Shown: positions 9,677 through 17,749 of the stretch, piece after piece
How positions within the stretch are numbered: the first letter of the stretch is position 1
Layout of the letters: each line of letters begins with the position of its first letter
Assembly (NCBI RefSeq): GCF_014202315.1
Contig: NZ_JACHGN010000010.1
Coordinates: 124,001-188,000 of the forward strand
DNA: 64,000 nt
Direction: 5' to 3'
From: Thermocatellispora tengchongensis
GTDB taxonomy: Bacteria; Actinomycetota; Actinomycetes; Streptosporangiales; Streptosporangiaceae
Notes under the pieces: generated by a model
The model's input: the letters and a program-made list of their open reading frames with translations, nothing else
The model's database searches: none
What the model was told of the DNA's origin: nothing
Position numbers and translations under genes: made by a program

Positions 9677-10972
9677 TCAGACGCGGATGGGGCCGGAGGC
9701 GACCCCAAGCGCGGACAGGCGGTCCAGGTGGGCGGGGAGCCGGGCCAGGAAACCCTCGAAGTCGCCCGCGGTGCCCCAGGCGACCTCGGCGAACGCGCAC
9801 AGCCGGGGGAAGGCCATGTACTCCACGTGCTCGGGCGTGGGCATGTACTCCGTCCAGAGCTGGCACTGCGCGCCCAGCACGCCGGGGATCGTCGGCGGCG
9901 CGAAGCGGTAGACGTCCGCGAGCGAGACCACGCCGTCCTGCGCCCGCGGCTGGCCCGGCTCCGCCTCGGGGTCGGCCGGGTAGTAGTCGAAGTAGGTGTG
10001 CCGGTACGGCGTCAGCACCACCTCATGCCCCGCCCGTGCCGCGTCGGGGCCGCGCTCGGCGTCGCGCCAGGCCATCCGCACCGCCCCCGGCGGGCTGGTG
10101 CCGTCCTCGTCCCAGCACACGACCCGCCGCCCCCGCGCGGCCAGGTGCTCGGCCATCCGCCCGATGAACCAGGCGCGGGCCGCGGTCGCGCCGGGCAGGC
10201 CCAGCTCGGCCATCCTGCGCCGCGCGGCCGGGCTCGCCTCCCACTCGGCCGGGGGCACCTCGTCGCCGCCGACGTGCACGTACGGCCCGGGGAACAGGTC
10301 CACGACCTCGTCCAGCACGTCCTGGCAGAACCGGATCGTGGCCTCCTCCAGGTTGAACACGTGCTCGCTGATGCCCCACCGGTCCCACACGTCGAGCCGC
10401 CGGCCCGGGTGGTTGCCCAGCCGCGGGTACGCCGCGATGGCCGCCTGCGCGTGCCCCGGCATCTCGATCTCGGGCACGACGGTGACGAACCGGGCGGCGG
10501 CGTACGCGACGATCTCCCGGATGTCCTCCTGGCTGTAGTGGCCGCCGCGCCGCGCGCCGACCTCGGTCAGGCGCGGGTACCTCTTGCTCTCCAGCCGCCA
10601 GCCCTGGTCGTCGGTCAGGTGCAGGTGCAGCACGTTCAGCTTGTGCAGCGCCAGCGCGTCGATCAGCCGCAGCACGAACTCCTTGGGCATGAAGTGCCGG
10701 GCCACGTCCAGCATCACGCCGCGCCAGCCGAACGCCGGCCGGTCCTCGACGGTCAGCTCCGGCGCGGAGCCGCCGAGCTGGGCCAGCGTGCGGGTGCCGT
10801 AGAAGTGCCCGGCCGGGCCGCCCGCGGTGAGGTCGATCCCGTCCTCGCCCACGCGCAGCCGGTAGCCCTCCGGGCCGAGCGCCGGGTCGTCGGCGCCGCG
10901 GCGTACCGGCAGGGCGGACAGGTCGAGCGGCCGGGCGGCGGCGGTGAGGACCTGCGGTCTCGGAATGAGCAC
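9677..10972 (-). CDS. GH20 beta-N-acetylhexosaminidase
   Basis: A 431-residue GH20 enzyme that releases terminal GlcNAc/GalNAc by substrate-assisted catalysis. The N-terminal GH20b-like domain (~1-78) is followed by the TIM barrel (DRPAFGWRGVMLDVARHF; HLTDDQGWRLE) and the catalytic Asp237-Glu238 pair in HVGGDEVP. No signal peptide is visible, so it should act on imported chito-oligosaccharides in the cytoplasm. GTG 10972 starts 4 nt after the preceding permease stop, indicating translational coupling. Its position after DasABC-like transporter genes matches a chitobiose-to-GlcNAc route. Confidence 0.93.
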   Translation of the reverse strand: MLIPRPQVLTAAARPLDLSALPVRRGADDPALGPEGYRLRVGEDGIDLTAGGPAGHFYGTRTLAQLGGSAPELTVEDRPAFGWRGVMLDVARHFMPKEFVLRLIDALALHKLNVLHLHLTDDQGWRLESKRYPRLTEVGARRGGHYSQEDIREIVAYAAARFVTVVPEIEMPGHAQAAIAAYPRLGNHPGRRLDVWDRWGISEHVFNLEEATIRFCQDVLDEVVDLFPGPYVHVGGDEVPPAEWEASPAARRRMAELGLPGATAARAWFIGRMAEHLAARGRRVVCWDEDGTSPPGAVRMAWRDAERGPDAARAGHEVVLTPYRHTYFDYYPADPEAEPGQPRAQDGVVSLADVYRFAPPTIPGVLGAQCQLWTEYMPTPEHVEYMAFPRLCAFAEVAWGTAGDFEGFLARLPAHLDRLSALGVASGPIRV

Positions 10973-10976
10973 GCGA

Positions 10977-11792
10977 CTACCCCTTCACTGCGCCGGCGGA
11001 CAGCCCCGCCACGGCGCGTCGTTGGATGATCAGGAAGAAGACCACGACCGGCAGCGTGAACAGCGTGGCGACCGCCATCTGCGGGCCGTAGTCGGTGGCG
11101 TACCTGCCGATGAAGGACTGGATGTAGACCGGCAGGGTGTAGCGGGCGGGCTCGTCCAGCAGGACGTACGCGTAGGTGAACTCGGTCCAGGCGGTGATCC
11201 AGGAGAACACGGAGGTGGCCATCAGGCCCGGCGCGACCAGCGGGAAGACCACCTTGCGGAACGCCTGGAACCGGCTCGCGCCGTCCACCATCGCGGCCTG
11301 CTCCAGCTCCGCGGGCACCGCGGTGACGAACCCGCGCAGCATCCACACCGCGAACGGCAGCGTGAACGACATGTAGACGATCACCAGCCCGGCGTACGTG
11401 CCGAGCAGGCGCGCGTCGCGCAGCATCAGGTAGAACGGGATGAACAGCGCCTCGCCCGGGATCATCTGCACGATGATGATCGCCAGCAGGAACGCGGTCC
11501 TGCCCCGGAACCGGAACCTCGCCAGCGCCACCGCGGCCAGGAACGACACCGCCATGCCCAGCAGCACCACCGCGCCGGTGACGAGCAGTGAGCTGCGCAT
11601 CGCGTTCCAGAAGCCGCTCGCGGTGAGGATCTCGCGGAAGTTGTCCCAGTGGACGGGGGAGGGGACCAGCTTGGGGGTGTGCCGCAGGATGTCGGAGTCG
11701 GGCTTCAGCGCCGTCGTGGCCATCCAGTAGACGGGGAAGACGAAGAACGCGCACACCAGCAGGCAGGCGACGTTGACCAGTGCCTTCTTCAC
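10977..11792 (-). CDS. dasC-like: Sugar ABC transporter permease, MalG/DasC type
   Basis: A 271-residue inner-membrane permease with about six transmembrane segments. The first is just after the start (VNVACLLVCAFFVFPVYWMA), and the cytoplasmic EAA loop reads ELEQAAMVDGASRFQAFRKVVFPL. GTG 11792 overlaps the stop of the partner permease by 4 bp (GTGA), and AGGAGG lies 5 nt upstream, which fixes the start well inside a much longer open frame. It forms a heterodimer with the 11789-12745 product. Chitobiose is the likely substrate because of the GH20 neighbour and DasR-like regulator, but no substrate is proven. No ATPase gene is present in the operon. Confidence 0.88.
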   Translation of the reverse strand: MKKALVNVACLLVCAFFVFPVYWMATTALKPDSDILRHTPKLVPSPVHWDNFREILTASGFWNAMRSSLLVTGAVVLLGMAVSFLAAVALARFRFRGRTAFLLAIIIVQMIPGEALFIPFYLMLRDARLLGTYAGLVIVYMSFTLPFAVWMLRGFVTAVPAELEQAAMVDGASRFQAFRKVVFPLVAPGLMATSVFSWITAWTEFTYAYVLLDEPARYTLPVYIQSFIGRYATDYGPQMAVATLFTLPVVVFFLIIQRRAVAGLSAGAVKG

Positions 11793-12745
11793 GACGCCTC
11801 CTGACGCAGCGCCCGGACGTACAGCCAGGACAGCCCGACCAGCAGCAGCGTCATCAGCACCGCGATGGAGGACGCGGCGCCGAACTGGGAGGCGTTGATC
11901 CCCTTGTTGTAGATGTAGACGCCGAGCATGACCGTCGACTCGTACGGGCCGCCCTTGGTGGTGAACCAGATCTGCGGGAACACCTTCATGTCCCAGATCA
12001 GGCTGAGGACCAGCAGGATCGTGTAGACCGGGCGGAGCAGCGGGAAGGTGATCGAGAAGAAGATCCGTGTCGCGCCCGCGCCGTCCACCCTGGCCGCCTC
12101 GTGCAGCTCCGGCGGCACGGTGAGCAGCCCGCCGTACACCGACAGCGCCACGAACGGCACCGCGCCCCACACGATGATCACCACCAGCACGAAGGTGGCC
12201 TGCCCGCCGGTGAGGAACCAGCCGTGCCCGCGGCACTCGCACAGCCCGGTGACCGTGAGCAGGTGGTTCACCACGCCGAACTCGCTGTCGAACAGCCAGC
12301 GCCAGATCACCGCGCCGATGAACACCGGCGTCGCCCAGGCCACCACCAGCCCGCTGGACAGCGCCAGCCGCGCCCACGGGCTCGCCGCCCGCAGCAGCAG
12401 CGCGCACAGCGTGCCGATCAGCAGCGTCAGCCCGGCGCAGGTCAGCGCGAACGCGATCGTACGGGGGAGGACCGTCCAGAACTGCGGGTCGGTCAGCGTG
12501 CGGGTGTAGTTGTCCAGCCCGACCCACGTGGTCGTGCGCCGGATCAGGTCGGCCAGGTTCTCCCGCTGGAAGGACAGCGCCACGAGCTGGAACACCGGGT
12601 ACACCAGCGTGCCGAGGATGCCCAGCGCGGCCGGGAGCAGCAGCACGTACGGCAACGCCCGCGAGCGGCTGCGGGAGGCGGGCCGCACCCCGCGCCGCCG
12701 CCGGTCAGGGGCGGCCGCGCGCGGCGGGTTTCGGGTCAGCGTCAC
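11789..12745 (-). CDS. dasB-like: Sugar ABC transporter permease, MalF/DasB type
   Basis: A 318-residue permease with an Arg-rich cytoplasmic N-terminus (~1-30) and six predicted membrane helices. The EAA loop is ELHEAARVDGAGATRIFFSITFPL. It starts 13 bp after the stop of the binding-protein gene and overlaps the next permease by 4 bp. Its role is to form half of the channel that passes oligosaccharide delivered by the lipoprotein encoded upstream. An unusual short Cys pair (LCECRGHG) sits in an extracytoplasmic loop. Confidence 0.88.
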   Translation of the reverse strand: MTLTRNPPRAAAPDRRRRGVRPASRSRSRALPYVLLLPAALGILGTLVYPVFQLVALSFQRENLADLIRRTTTWVGLDNYTRTLTDPQFWTVLPRTIAFALTCAGLTLLIGTLCALLLRAASPWARLALSSGLVVAWATPVFIGAVIWRWLFDSEFGVVNHLLTVTGLCECRGHGWFLTGGQATFVLVVIIVWGAVPFVALSVYGGLLTVPPELHEAARVDGAGATRIFFSITFPLLRPVYTILLVLSLIWDMKVFPQIWFTTKGGPYESTVMLGVYIYNKGINASQFGAASSIAVLMTLLLVGLSWLYVRALRQEAS

Positions 12746-12758
12746 GCCCGGCCTCGCC

Positions 12759-14021
12759 TCAGCCGGTCGCGTTCAGGATCTCGGCGATCTTCTTGTCCGC
12801 GGTCGCCGCCGCCTCCGCGACGCTCTTCTCCCCGGACGCTATCGCCTGGAACATGTCCTGGAGCACCTGCGCGTTGTCCACGTTGGACCACTGGGTGGAC
12901 TGCGGGGTGAACCAGCTCCTGGCCGCTGCCTTCATCTGCACCGCGGTCACGCCCTCGACCACGCCCTCCAGGCTGGTGCTGTTGGGCAGCAGGCCCGACC
13001 TGGCCAGCTCGGTCTGGTACTTGGTGCCGGTGATGAGCTTGACCCACTCCGTGGCGATGGCGGGCGCCTGCGAGCCTGCCGAGACCACCAGGTTGGAGCC
13101 GCCGATGAACACCGGCATCGTCCCGTTGACGCCGGGCACCGGGAAGGCGCCGAGCTGGTCGGCCAGCTTGGGGTACTTCTCGCCGAGCCCGCGCATCATC
13201 CACGCCTGGCCGATGATCATGCCGGTGTGGCCCTGGCCGAGCGCGTCCACGAACCGGTCGGCGTCGGTGTCCACGTCGAGCGGCGCCTTCGAGACCGCCT
13301 TGACCAGGTCCGCCCAGTTCCGCAGGCCCTGCTGCGACTGCGGGGTGGACAGCATGCCCTTCCAGGCCGTGCCCTCCTTGGCCGCGATCTGGCCGCCGGC
13401 GTCGAAGACGAAGGGGAGCGCGCCGTACTGGTAGCGGCCGGGGAAGTACAGCCCGGAGAAGTCCTCGCCGGGGTTGGCCTTCATCAGCTTCTCCGCCGCC
13501 TGGCGCAGCTCGGCGAGCGTGGCCGGCTCGGAGTCGATCCCGGCCTTCTCGAACAGGTCCTTGCGGTAGATCACCACACGGGTGCCGCCGTAGTACGGGA
13601 CGCCGTACAGCTTGCCCTCGTAGCCGCCGGCGTCCGCCAGGCCCTTCAGCCAGGTGCCCGAGTTCTCGTAGTCGGCCGGCTTCAGCTCGGCCAGCGCCCC
13701 GGAGGCCGCGTAGGTGAGCACGTCGGTGTTGCCCATCTCCAGCACGTCCGGCGGATCGTCCCCGGCCAGGGCCGTCTTCCACTTCACGTCCCGGCCCTCC
13801 CAGTCCAGGACCTGCACGCGTACGGTCAGGCCCGGGTGGGCCGCCTCGACCTCGGCGTTGACCCGCTCGATCAGGTCGTCGGGGGCGCTGTCGCGCATCA
13901 CCCAGACGTCCAGAGTCCCCGGCCCCGCAGTGGCGGCGCCCCCCTCGCCGCCGTCGCCGGAACAGGCCGCCAGCCCGCCTGCGAGCAGAACCGCGCACAG
14001 CAGCCTCGCGAGACCCCTCAT
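12759..14021 (-). CDS. dasA-like: Sugar-binding lipoprotein of the DasA-like importer
   Basis: A 420-residue family 1 extracellular solute-binding protein. ATG 14021 follows GGGAGG at good spacing; longer in-frame starts would enter the operator region. The signal peptide ends in the lipobox LAAC with Cys20 as lipid anchor, then a Gly-rich spacer. The core starts TLDVWVMRDS and contains typical SBP features (YYGGTRVVIYRKDLFEKAGI; IGQAWMMRGLGEKYPKLADQLGAFPVPG). It captures oligosaccharide outside the membrane and hands it to the two permeases. It is first in a five-gene operon, divergent from the GntR regulator, with direct repeats ATTGGTAAG immediately before it. Confidence 0.9.
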   Translation of the reverse strand: MRGLARLLCAVLLAGGLAACSGDGGEGGAATAGPGTLDVWVMRDSAPDDLIERVNAEVEAAHPGLTVRVQVLDWEGRDVKWKTALAGDDPPDVLEMGNTDVLTYAASGALAELKPADYENSGTWLKGLADAGGYEGKLYGVPYYGGTRVVIYRKDLFEKAGIDSEPATLAELRQAAEKLMKANPGEDFSGLYFPGRYQYGALPFVFDAGGQIAAKEGTAWKGMLSTPQSQQGLRNWADLVKAVSKAPLDVDTDADRFVDALGQGHTGMIIGQAWMMRGLGEKYPKLADQLGAFPVPGVNGTMPVFIGGSNLVVSAGSQAPAIATEWVKLITGTKYQTELARSGLLPNSTSLEGVVEGVTAVQMKAAARSWFTPQSTQWSNVDNAQVLQDMFQAIASGEKSVAEAAATADKKIAEILNATG

Positions 14022-14033
14022 GGCGCCTCCCTG

Positions 14034-14053
14034 ATTGGTAAGATATTGGTAAG
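14034..14053. promoter_or_regulatory. Direct repeats at the importer promoter
   Basis: Two ATTGGTAAG copies (14034-14042 and 14045-14053), one helical turn apart (11 bp), 12 bp before the binding-protein ATG. TTGGTA resembles half of the ACTGGT half-site found twice on the regulator side, so these may be extra regulator contacts. Confidence 0.4.
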
Positions 14054-14075
14054 CAATCCGGCCGGATAGGCGCAT

Positions 14076-14091
14076 AGTGGTCTTTACCAGT
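14076..14091. promoter_or_regulatory. dre-like operator (DasR-type GntR site)
   Basis: AGTGGTCTTTACCAGT matches 14 of 16 positions of the DasR-responsive element A(G/C)TGGTCTAGACCA(G/C)T as I remember it. It lies midway between the divergent GntR gene and the importer operon, where one site could control both. Confidence 0.65.
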
Positions 14092-14120
14092 AGCCGCGTC
14101 AAGAGGGGAGTTTCCGGAGA

Positions 14121-14142
14121 ACTGGTCAATAACTGGTAACAT
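14121..14142 (+). promoter_or_regulatory. ACTGGT direct half-sites over the putative -10 of the GntR gene
   Basis: ACTGGT occurs at 14121-14126 and 14132-14137, 11 bp apart. The second overlaps TAACAT (14137-14142), a -10-like hexamer 8 nt before the GTG start. This suggests autorepression and a nearly leaderless regulator mRNA. Confidence 0.45.
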
Positions 14143-14150
14143 GGGCCGGT

Positions 14151-14894
14151 GTGAGCACATCGGCCCTGAACGCGCGTGCCGGACTCAAGCGGGACCGGGT
14201 CCGTGACTTCCTGCTGGACCTCATCGGCGACAAGCGCCCCGGCGACGCGATCCCCTCCGAACGCGACCTCTGCCGCGAGCTGGGCGTCTCCCGCCCCACG
14301 CTGCGCGCCGCCATAGACGACCTCGTCCGCCAGGGGCTGCTGGTCCGCGAGCACGGCCGGGGCACCTTCATCGGCCCGCACAAGGTCACCCAGCAGCTCG
14401 CCGCCACCGCGGGCAGCTCTTTCTACGTGCCGCCGGCCGAGGGCCACTGGCTGAGCCGGGTGCTGGAGTTCGACTCCGCCCCCGCCGGGGCCCGCCTGGC
14501 CCACCGGCTCCAGGTCTCGCCCGCCGACCCGGTGCTGCGCGCCGTACGCCTGCGCATCGTGGACGACGAGCCCATGGCCATCGAGCGCATCCACCTGCCC
14601 CACGCCCTGGTGCGCGGACTGGCCCCCGAGGACATGGAGTCGGGCTCGTTCTACCAGCTCCTGCGCGCCCGCTTCGGCGTGGACGTGCGCAGCGCCGTGC
14701 AGACCATCGAGCCCACCGTCACCGACGAGACCGAGGCCGAGCTCCTCGGCGTCCCCCAGTACGCCCCGGCGCTGCTGTTCGAACGCACCACCCGCGACGC
14801 CGGGGGCCGCATCGTCGAGCTGACCCGCTCCATCTACCGGGGCGACCGCTACCGGATCACCTCAGAGCTGTACTTCGACGCCGACTCCGGCTGA
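14151..14894 (+). CDS. GntR-family regulator with UTRA domain (DasR-like)
   Basis: A 247-residue HutC-subfamily repressor. The winged helix-turn-helix (~10-75) includes PGDAIPSERDLCRELGVSRPTLRAAIDDLVRQGLLVREHGRGTFI. The UTRA ligand domain (~95-240) ends in the DasR-type segment RSIYRGDRYRI. UTRA proteins sense sugar phosphates or related metabolites (GlcN-6-P for DasR). It is divergent from the chitobiose-like importer, and dre-like and ACTGGT sites lie between. It is probably a local paralogue of DasR rather than the global regulator; I cannot tell which from one window. GTG 14151 is the start, with no ribosome site. Confidence 0.87.
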   Translation: MSTSALNARAGLKRDRVRDFLLDLIGDKRPGDAIPSERDLCRELGVSRPTLRAAIDDLVRQGLLVREHGRGTFIGPHKVTQQLAATAGSSFYVPPAEGHWLSRVLEFDSAPAGARLAHRLQVSPADPVLRAVRLRIVDDEPMAIERIHLPHALVRGLAPEDMESGSFYQLLRARFGVDVRSAVQTIEPTVTDETEAELLGVPQYAPALLFERTTRDAGGRIVELTRSIYRGDRYRITSELYFDADSG

Positions 14895-14899
14895 CCGGC

Positions 14900-16027
14900 T
14901 CAGGGCGTCGTGCAGGCGCGGCCGATCCGGCCCAGGATCTCCTCGAAGATCGGCAGCGAGGTGGCGAAGTTGAGCCGCACGTGCCCGGGACCGCCCGGCC
15001 CGAACAGCGGCCCCGGGCTGGCCATCACCCGGGCCTCGCGATACAGGAACTCCGCCGGCTCCTCGTCCAGGCCCAGCCCGCCGAAGTCGAGCCAGGCGAG
15101 GTAGGTGGCCTCGGGCATCCGGTAGCCGACCTCCGGCGGCAGGCGGTCGGCCAGCAGACGCCGGTTGCGGTCCAGGACGCCGACGACCTCCTCCAGCCAC
15201 GCGTCACCGTGCCGCCAGGCCGCCACCGTCGCCTCCACGCCCAGCAGGTTCGCCGCGCCGAACAGATGGGCCGGCTGCGCGGCCAGTGCCTTGCGCGCCC
15301 GCGCCGCCCCGATGTGGGCCACCGAGCATCGGATGCCGCCCAGGTTGAACGCCTTCGTCGCCGAGGTCAGCGTGATCGTGCGCTCGGGGAGGAGCGTGGC
15401 GAACGGGATGTGCCGGTGCGGCTCGTACACCAGGTCGGCGTGGATCTCGTCGGAGATCACCAGCAGGTCGTGCCGCTCGGCCAGCTCGGCGATCCGGCCG
15501 AGCTCGTCCCGGGTCAGCACCCTTCCGGTGGGGTTGTGCGGATTCACCAGCAGCAGCACCCGGCACCGCCCGTCGATCAGCTCCGGGTCGAACGTCCACG
15601 TCCCGCCCTCGGGCCGCATCGGGACGTGCACCGGGGTCCGGCCCATCTGCGCCAGCGTCTCCAGGAACGGCGGATAGTTCGGCACGTGCAGCGCGACCCC
15701 GTCACCGGGCTCGGTCATGACATGCAACAGCACCTGGAGCGCCTGGTTGATGTCGGAGTAGGCGCGCACGTGCTCGGGATCGGGCCGCCAGCCGTGCCTG
15801 CGCTCCATCCGCTCGGCGAACGCCTCCGCCAGCGGCCCGGCCTGCGGCCGATCCAGCCAGACGGGGTAGCCGAGGTCCAGCTCCGCCCGCTCCCGCACCG
15901 CGGCCACGATCGCCGGGGCCACGGGGAAGTCCATGTCGGCGATCCACGCCGGGATCACGCCGTCCTCAGGCTGCGCCCACTTCACCCCGGTACGCCGCCG
16001 CGCGTCCGCCTCCGACAGCCGATCCAC
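14900..16027 (-). CDS. PatB/MalY-type PLP-dependent C-S lyase (aminotransferase fold I)
   Basis: A 375-residue fold-type I PLP enzyme of the cystathionine beta-lyase/MalY subgroup. Signatures are GVIPAWIADMDFPVAPAI at the N-terminus, NPHNPTGRV, Asp193 in SDEIHADLVY (pyridine N contact) and the Schiff-base Lys225 in TSATKAFNLGG. Likely reaction: alpha,beta-elimination of Cys conjugates or cystathionine to pyruvate, ammonia and a thiol. The start GTG 16027 is preceded by GGAGAG; GTG 16045 is an alternative. The open frame continues far upstream but without family similarity. It is convergent with the GntR gene (6-bp gap). Confidence 0.88.
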   Translation of the reverse strand: MDRLSEADARRRTGVKWAQPEDGVIPAWIADMDFPVAPAIVAAVRERAELDLGYPVWLDRPQAGPLAEAFAERMERRHGWRPDPEHVRAYSDINQALQVLLHVMTEPGDGVALHVPNYPPFLETLAQMGRTPVHVPMRPEGGTWTFDPELIDGRCRVLLLVNPHNPTGRVLTRDELGRIAELAERHDLLVISDEIHADLVYEPHRHIPFATLLPERTITLTSATKAFNLGGIRCSVAHIGAARARKALAAQPAHLFGAANLLGVEATVAAWRHGDAWLEEVVGVLDRNRRLLADRLPPEVGYRMPEATYLAWLDFGGLGLDEEPAEFLYREARVMASPGPLFGPGGPGHVRLNFATSLPIFEEILGRIGRACTTP

Positions 16028-16161
16028 CCCAAAGCGCTCTCCCACGCCCTTAATGGTAAAAGTACGGCAGCCGCGTGACTCTGCCTGGGGCATGCCTCCG
16101 TCGTCGTGATACCCGGTCCCAATCGGGCCTCGATGCCATAATGAACCGTATCCGGTGACGC

Positions 16162-16173
16162 TAGACTGCATTG
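16162..16173 (+). promoter_or_regulatory. Candidate -10 element for a leaderless transcript
   Basis: TAGACT (16162-16167) stands exactly 6 nt before GTG 16174, the same geometry as at the leuS leader. A -35 is not obvious. Confidence 0.4.
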
Positions 16174-16623
16174 GTGTCCCGCCCGACCCCGCGCGAGCGC
16201 CGGCGAGCCCGCCACGAGACCGTCGCGGGGGCGTACGCGCTGCCTTGGGCACGGGCCTGCGACAAACCGACGGCGAACCCGCCGCCGCCCCACCCCTCCC
16301 ACTCCGCCCCGGCCCCCACCGAGCCCGCCTCCCCCCAGACCCAGGATCCCCCGCACGGCCACGCGAGCCACGACAATGCCCGCCGGGTTCCACCCGCAGG
16401 CCATCCGCGCACCCACGTGAGTCGCGACAATGCCCGCCGGGCCGTACCCGCAGGCCATCCGCAAGCCCACGTGAGTCGCGTCAATACCTGCCCGGCTCTA
16501 CCCGCGGGCCATCCCCACGCCCACCCGCACACTCGCCCGCCGGTTCGCGTCACCGCCCGCCCCGCCCCGGTCGCAGTCGCCACGCACATCCTCCGCCCCG
16601 GCATCATCCAGCCCTCGCCCTGA
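16174..16623 (+). CDS. Putative Pro/His-rich repeat protein, unknown function
   Basis: A 149-codon frame from GTG 16174 to TGA 16621-16623. It begins with a basic stretch SRPTPRERRRARHETVAG and continues Pro-, Ala- and His-rich. Residues 63-116 are three in-frame 18-residue repeats of the pattern H(V/A)S-x-(D/V)N, P-A-G-H-P-x-x. Evidence for coding: a -10 hexamer at leaderless spacing, repeat length divisible by three with the repeated peptide conserved, and only 10 bp to the next gene, whose ribosome site overlaps this stop. Evidence against: composition resembles other GC-rich noncoding repeats here. No family recognised. Confidence 0.4.
   Translation: MSRPTPRERRRARHETVAGAYALPWARACDKPTANPPPPHPSHSAPAPTEPASPQTQDPPHGHASHDNARRVPPAGHPRTHVSRDNARRAVPAGHPQAHVSRVNTCPALPAGHPHAHPHTRPPVRVTARPAPVAVATHILRPGIIQPSP
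16360..16521. repeat. Three tandem 54-bp repeats
   Basis: Copies start at 16360, 16414 and 16468, each 54 bp, with a degenerate fourth start at 16522. Copies 1 and 2 share the block gacaatgcccgccggg and all share the cccgc(a/g)ggccatcc block. The period keeps the 16174 reading frame. Confidence 0.85.
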
Positions 16624-16633
16624 GGAGCACACC

Positions 16634-17074
16634 GTGACACCACGCTCGTCAGCGGCAGAGATCGTCAGCCTGGCGGCCATAGCCGCCTTCACCCTGACCG
16701 GTGGCGTCACCATGCTGGCCGGCTGGCTCGGCCACGCCATGCACCTCGCCATCGCCGGCTGGGCGGTGTCGATAGCGGCACTGACGGTGGCGACCACCCA
16801 CCTGTACTTCGTCGCTCCCGACGCGTACGGCAGCTTCGGCATGTTCCTGCGCCGCGAGTTCACGGTCGTGCCCGGCTACCTGGCCGTGATGGTGAGCGCC
16901 CTGAGCATCGTCTTCACCGGCGGACGCGAACTGCCCAGTTTCGCCCTGCTCCTGATGGCCACCGGCAGCATTCTGATCGTCTCGGCGTCCTTCACGGCCG
17001 GCTACCGCAAACGCCGGGAGACCGAACGCCTGCGCACCCTCCTGAACGAGGGCAACGACCACCCCGCCCCCTGA
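16634..17074 (+). CDS. Small four-helix membrane protein, unknown function
   Basis: A 146-residue hydrophobic protein with about four transmembrane segments (around residues 10-30, 38-58, 78-98, 104-122) and a basic, charged C-terminal tail (KRRETERLRTLLNEG). GTG 16634 is preceded by GAGGAG. No catalytic motif or recognised family. It probably shares a transcript with the repeat ORF 10 bp upstream, and a hairpin terminator follows. Function unassigned. Confidence 0.75.
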   Translation: MTPRSSAAEIVSLAAIAAFTLTGGVTMLAGWLGHAMHLAIAGWAVSIAALTVATTHLYFVAPDAYGSFGMFLRREFTVVPGYLAVMVSALSIVFTGGRELPSFALLLMATGSILIVSASFTAGYRKRRETERLRTLLNEGNDHPAP

Positions 17075-17161
17075 GAGGTGTTCTCGACCGGTAAAACGAT
17101 CTTTTCGAGACACAGAGATGTGAAGTGGGAGGACCCGACTCCCATCGTTTGAGGCATGTAG

Positions 17162-17209
17162 GAGCCCGGCTGACGCGATCGCGCTGGCCGGGCTCATTGG
17201 TTTCGTTTT
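17162..17209 (+). terminator. Intrinsic terminator after the small membrane protein gene
   Basis: A 9-bp perfect stem GAGCCCGGC/GCCGGGCTC (17162-17170 with 17187-17195), a 16-nt loop, then a T-rich tail ATTGGTTTCGTTTT. It is oriented for the plus-strand gene; no T-run exists on the other side. Confidence 0.8.
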
Positions 17210-17242
17210 GGGATATGCGGCGATGGCCTCCCTGCGGCCTGC

Positions 17243-17749
17243 CTATTGCCCTCGCCGAGCGAACTCGTCGGGCGTCGTGCCGCCGGGGAAGCGGGTGATG
17301 AAGTCGAGGACGCCGACCCAGGTCGGCCGGACGGCGATACGGACCATGGTGGTGCCGGGCCGGTCGACTGCGGCGACGTTCGCCGCGCCTTGTTCCTCAC
17401 CGGCGTAGCGGCGCTGGGCGGCGGCGTATTCTTCGACAATGCCCTTGACGTCGGTGAGTTCGGCTTTCCCTCGGATGAGGAGCACTGAGGGTGGGGTGGT
17501 GGCGGCATCGATCGTGATAGCGATGTCGGGGCGGGCTCGCAAAGCGTTGACCTTGAGACCTCCGAAGGTGGAGAGCACGACCTCGCTGCCGGTCCAATGG
17601 AACAGCATGGGGAACACCCGTGGCGTTCCGTCCTTGGCCACGTAGGCGACGCGGGCGAGTTCGGTGGAGCGGAGCAGCCGCTGGGCCACGTCAGTCCCCA
17701 GCAGGCGCACATCGCCCTGGGGCAACGTCGCGTCGTCGAGGCGGGTCAT
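17243..17749 (-). CDS. Pyridoxamine 5'-phosphate oxidase-fold (F420/FMN-binding) protein
   Basis: A 168-residue split beta-barrel protein. ATG 17749 overlaps the stop of the upstream gene (ATGA), so this start is preferred over 17782. The pattern LLRSTELARVAYVAKDGTPRVFPMLFHW followed by KVNALRARPDIAITIDA is typical of PPOX-class proteins that bind FMN or F420 and reduce or sequester small molecules; the substrate is unknown. Translational coupling to an ArsR-SRPBCC protein suggests the two act together, perhaps in a small-molecule stress response. Confidence 0.82.
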   Translation of the reverse strand: MTRLDDATLPQGDVRLLGTDVAQRLLRSTELARVAYVAKDGTPRVFPMLFHWTGSEVVLSTFGGLKVNALRARPDIAITIDAATTPPSVLLIRGKAELTDVKGIVEEYAAAQRRYAGEEQGAANVAAVDRPGTTMVRIAVRPTWVGVLDFITRFPGGTTPDEFARRGQ

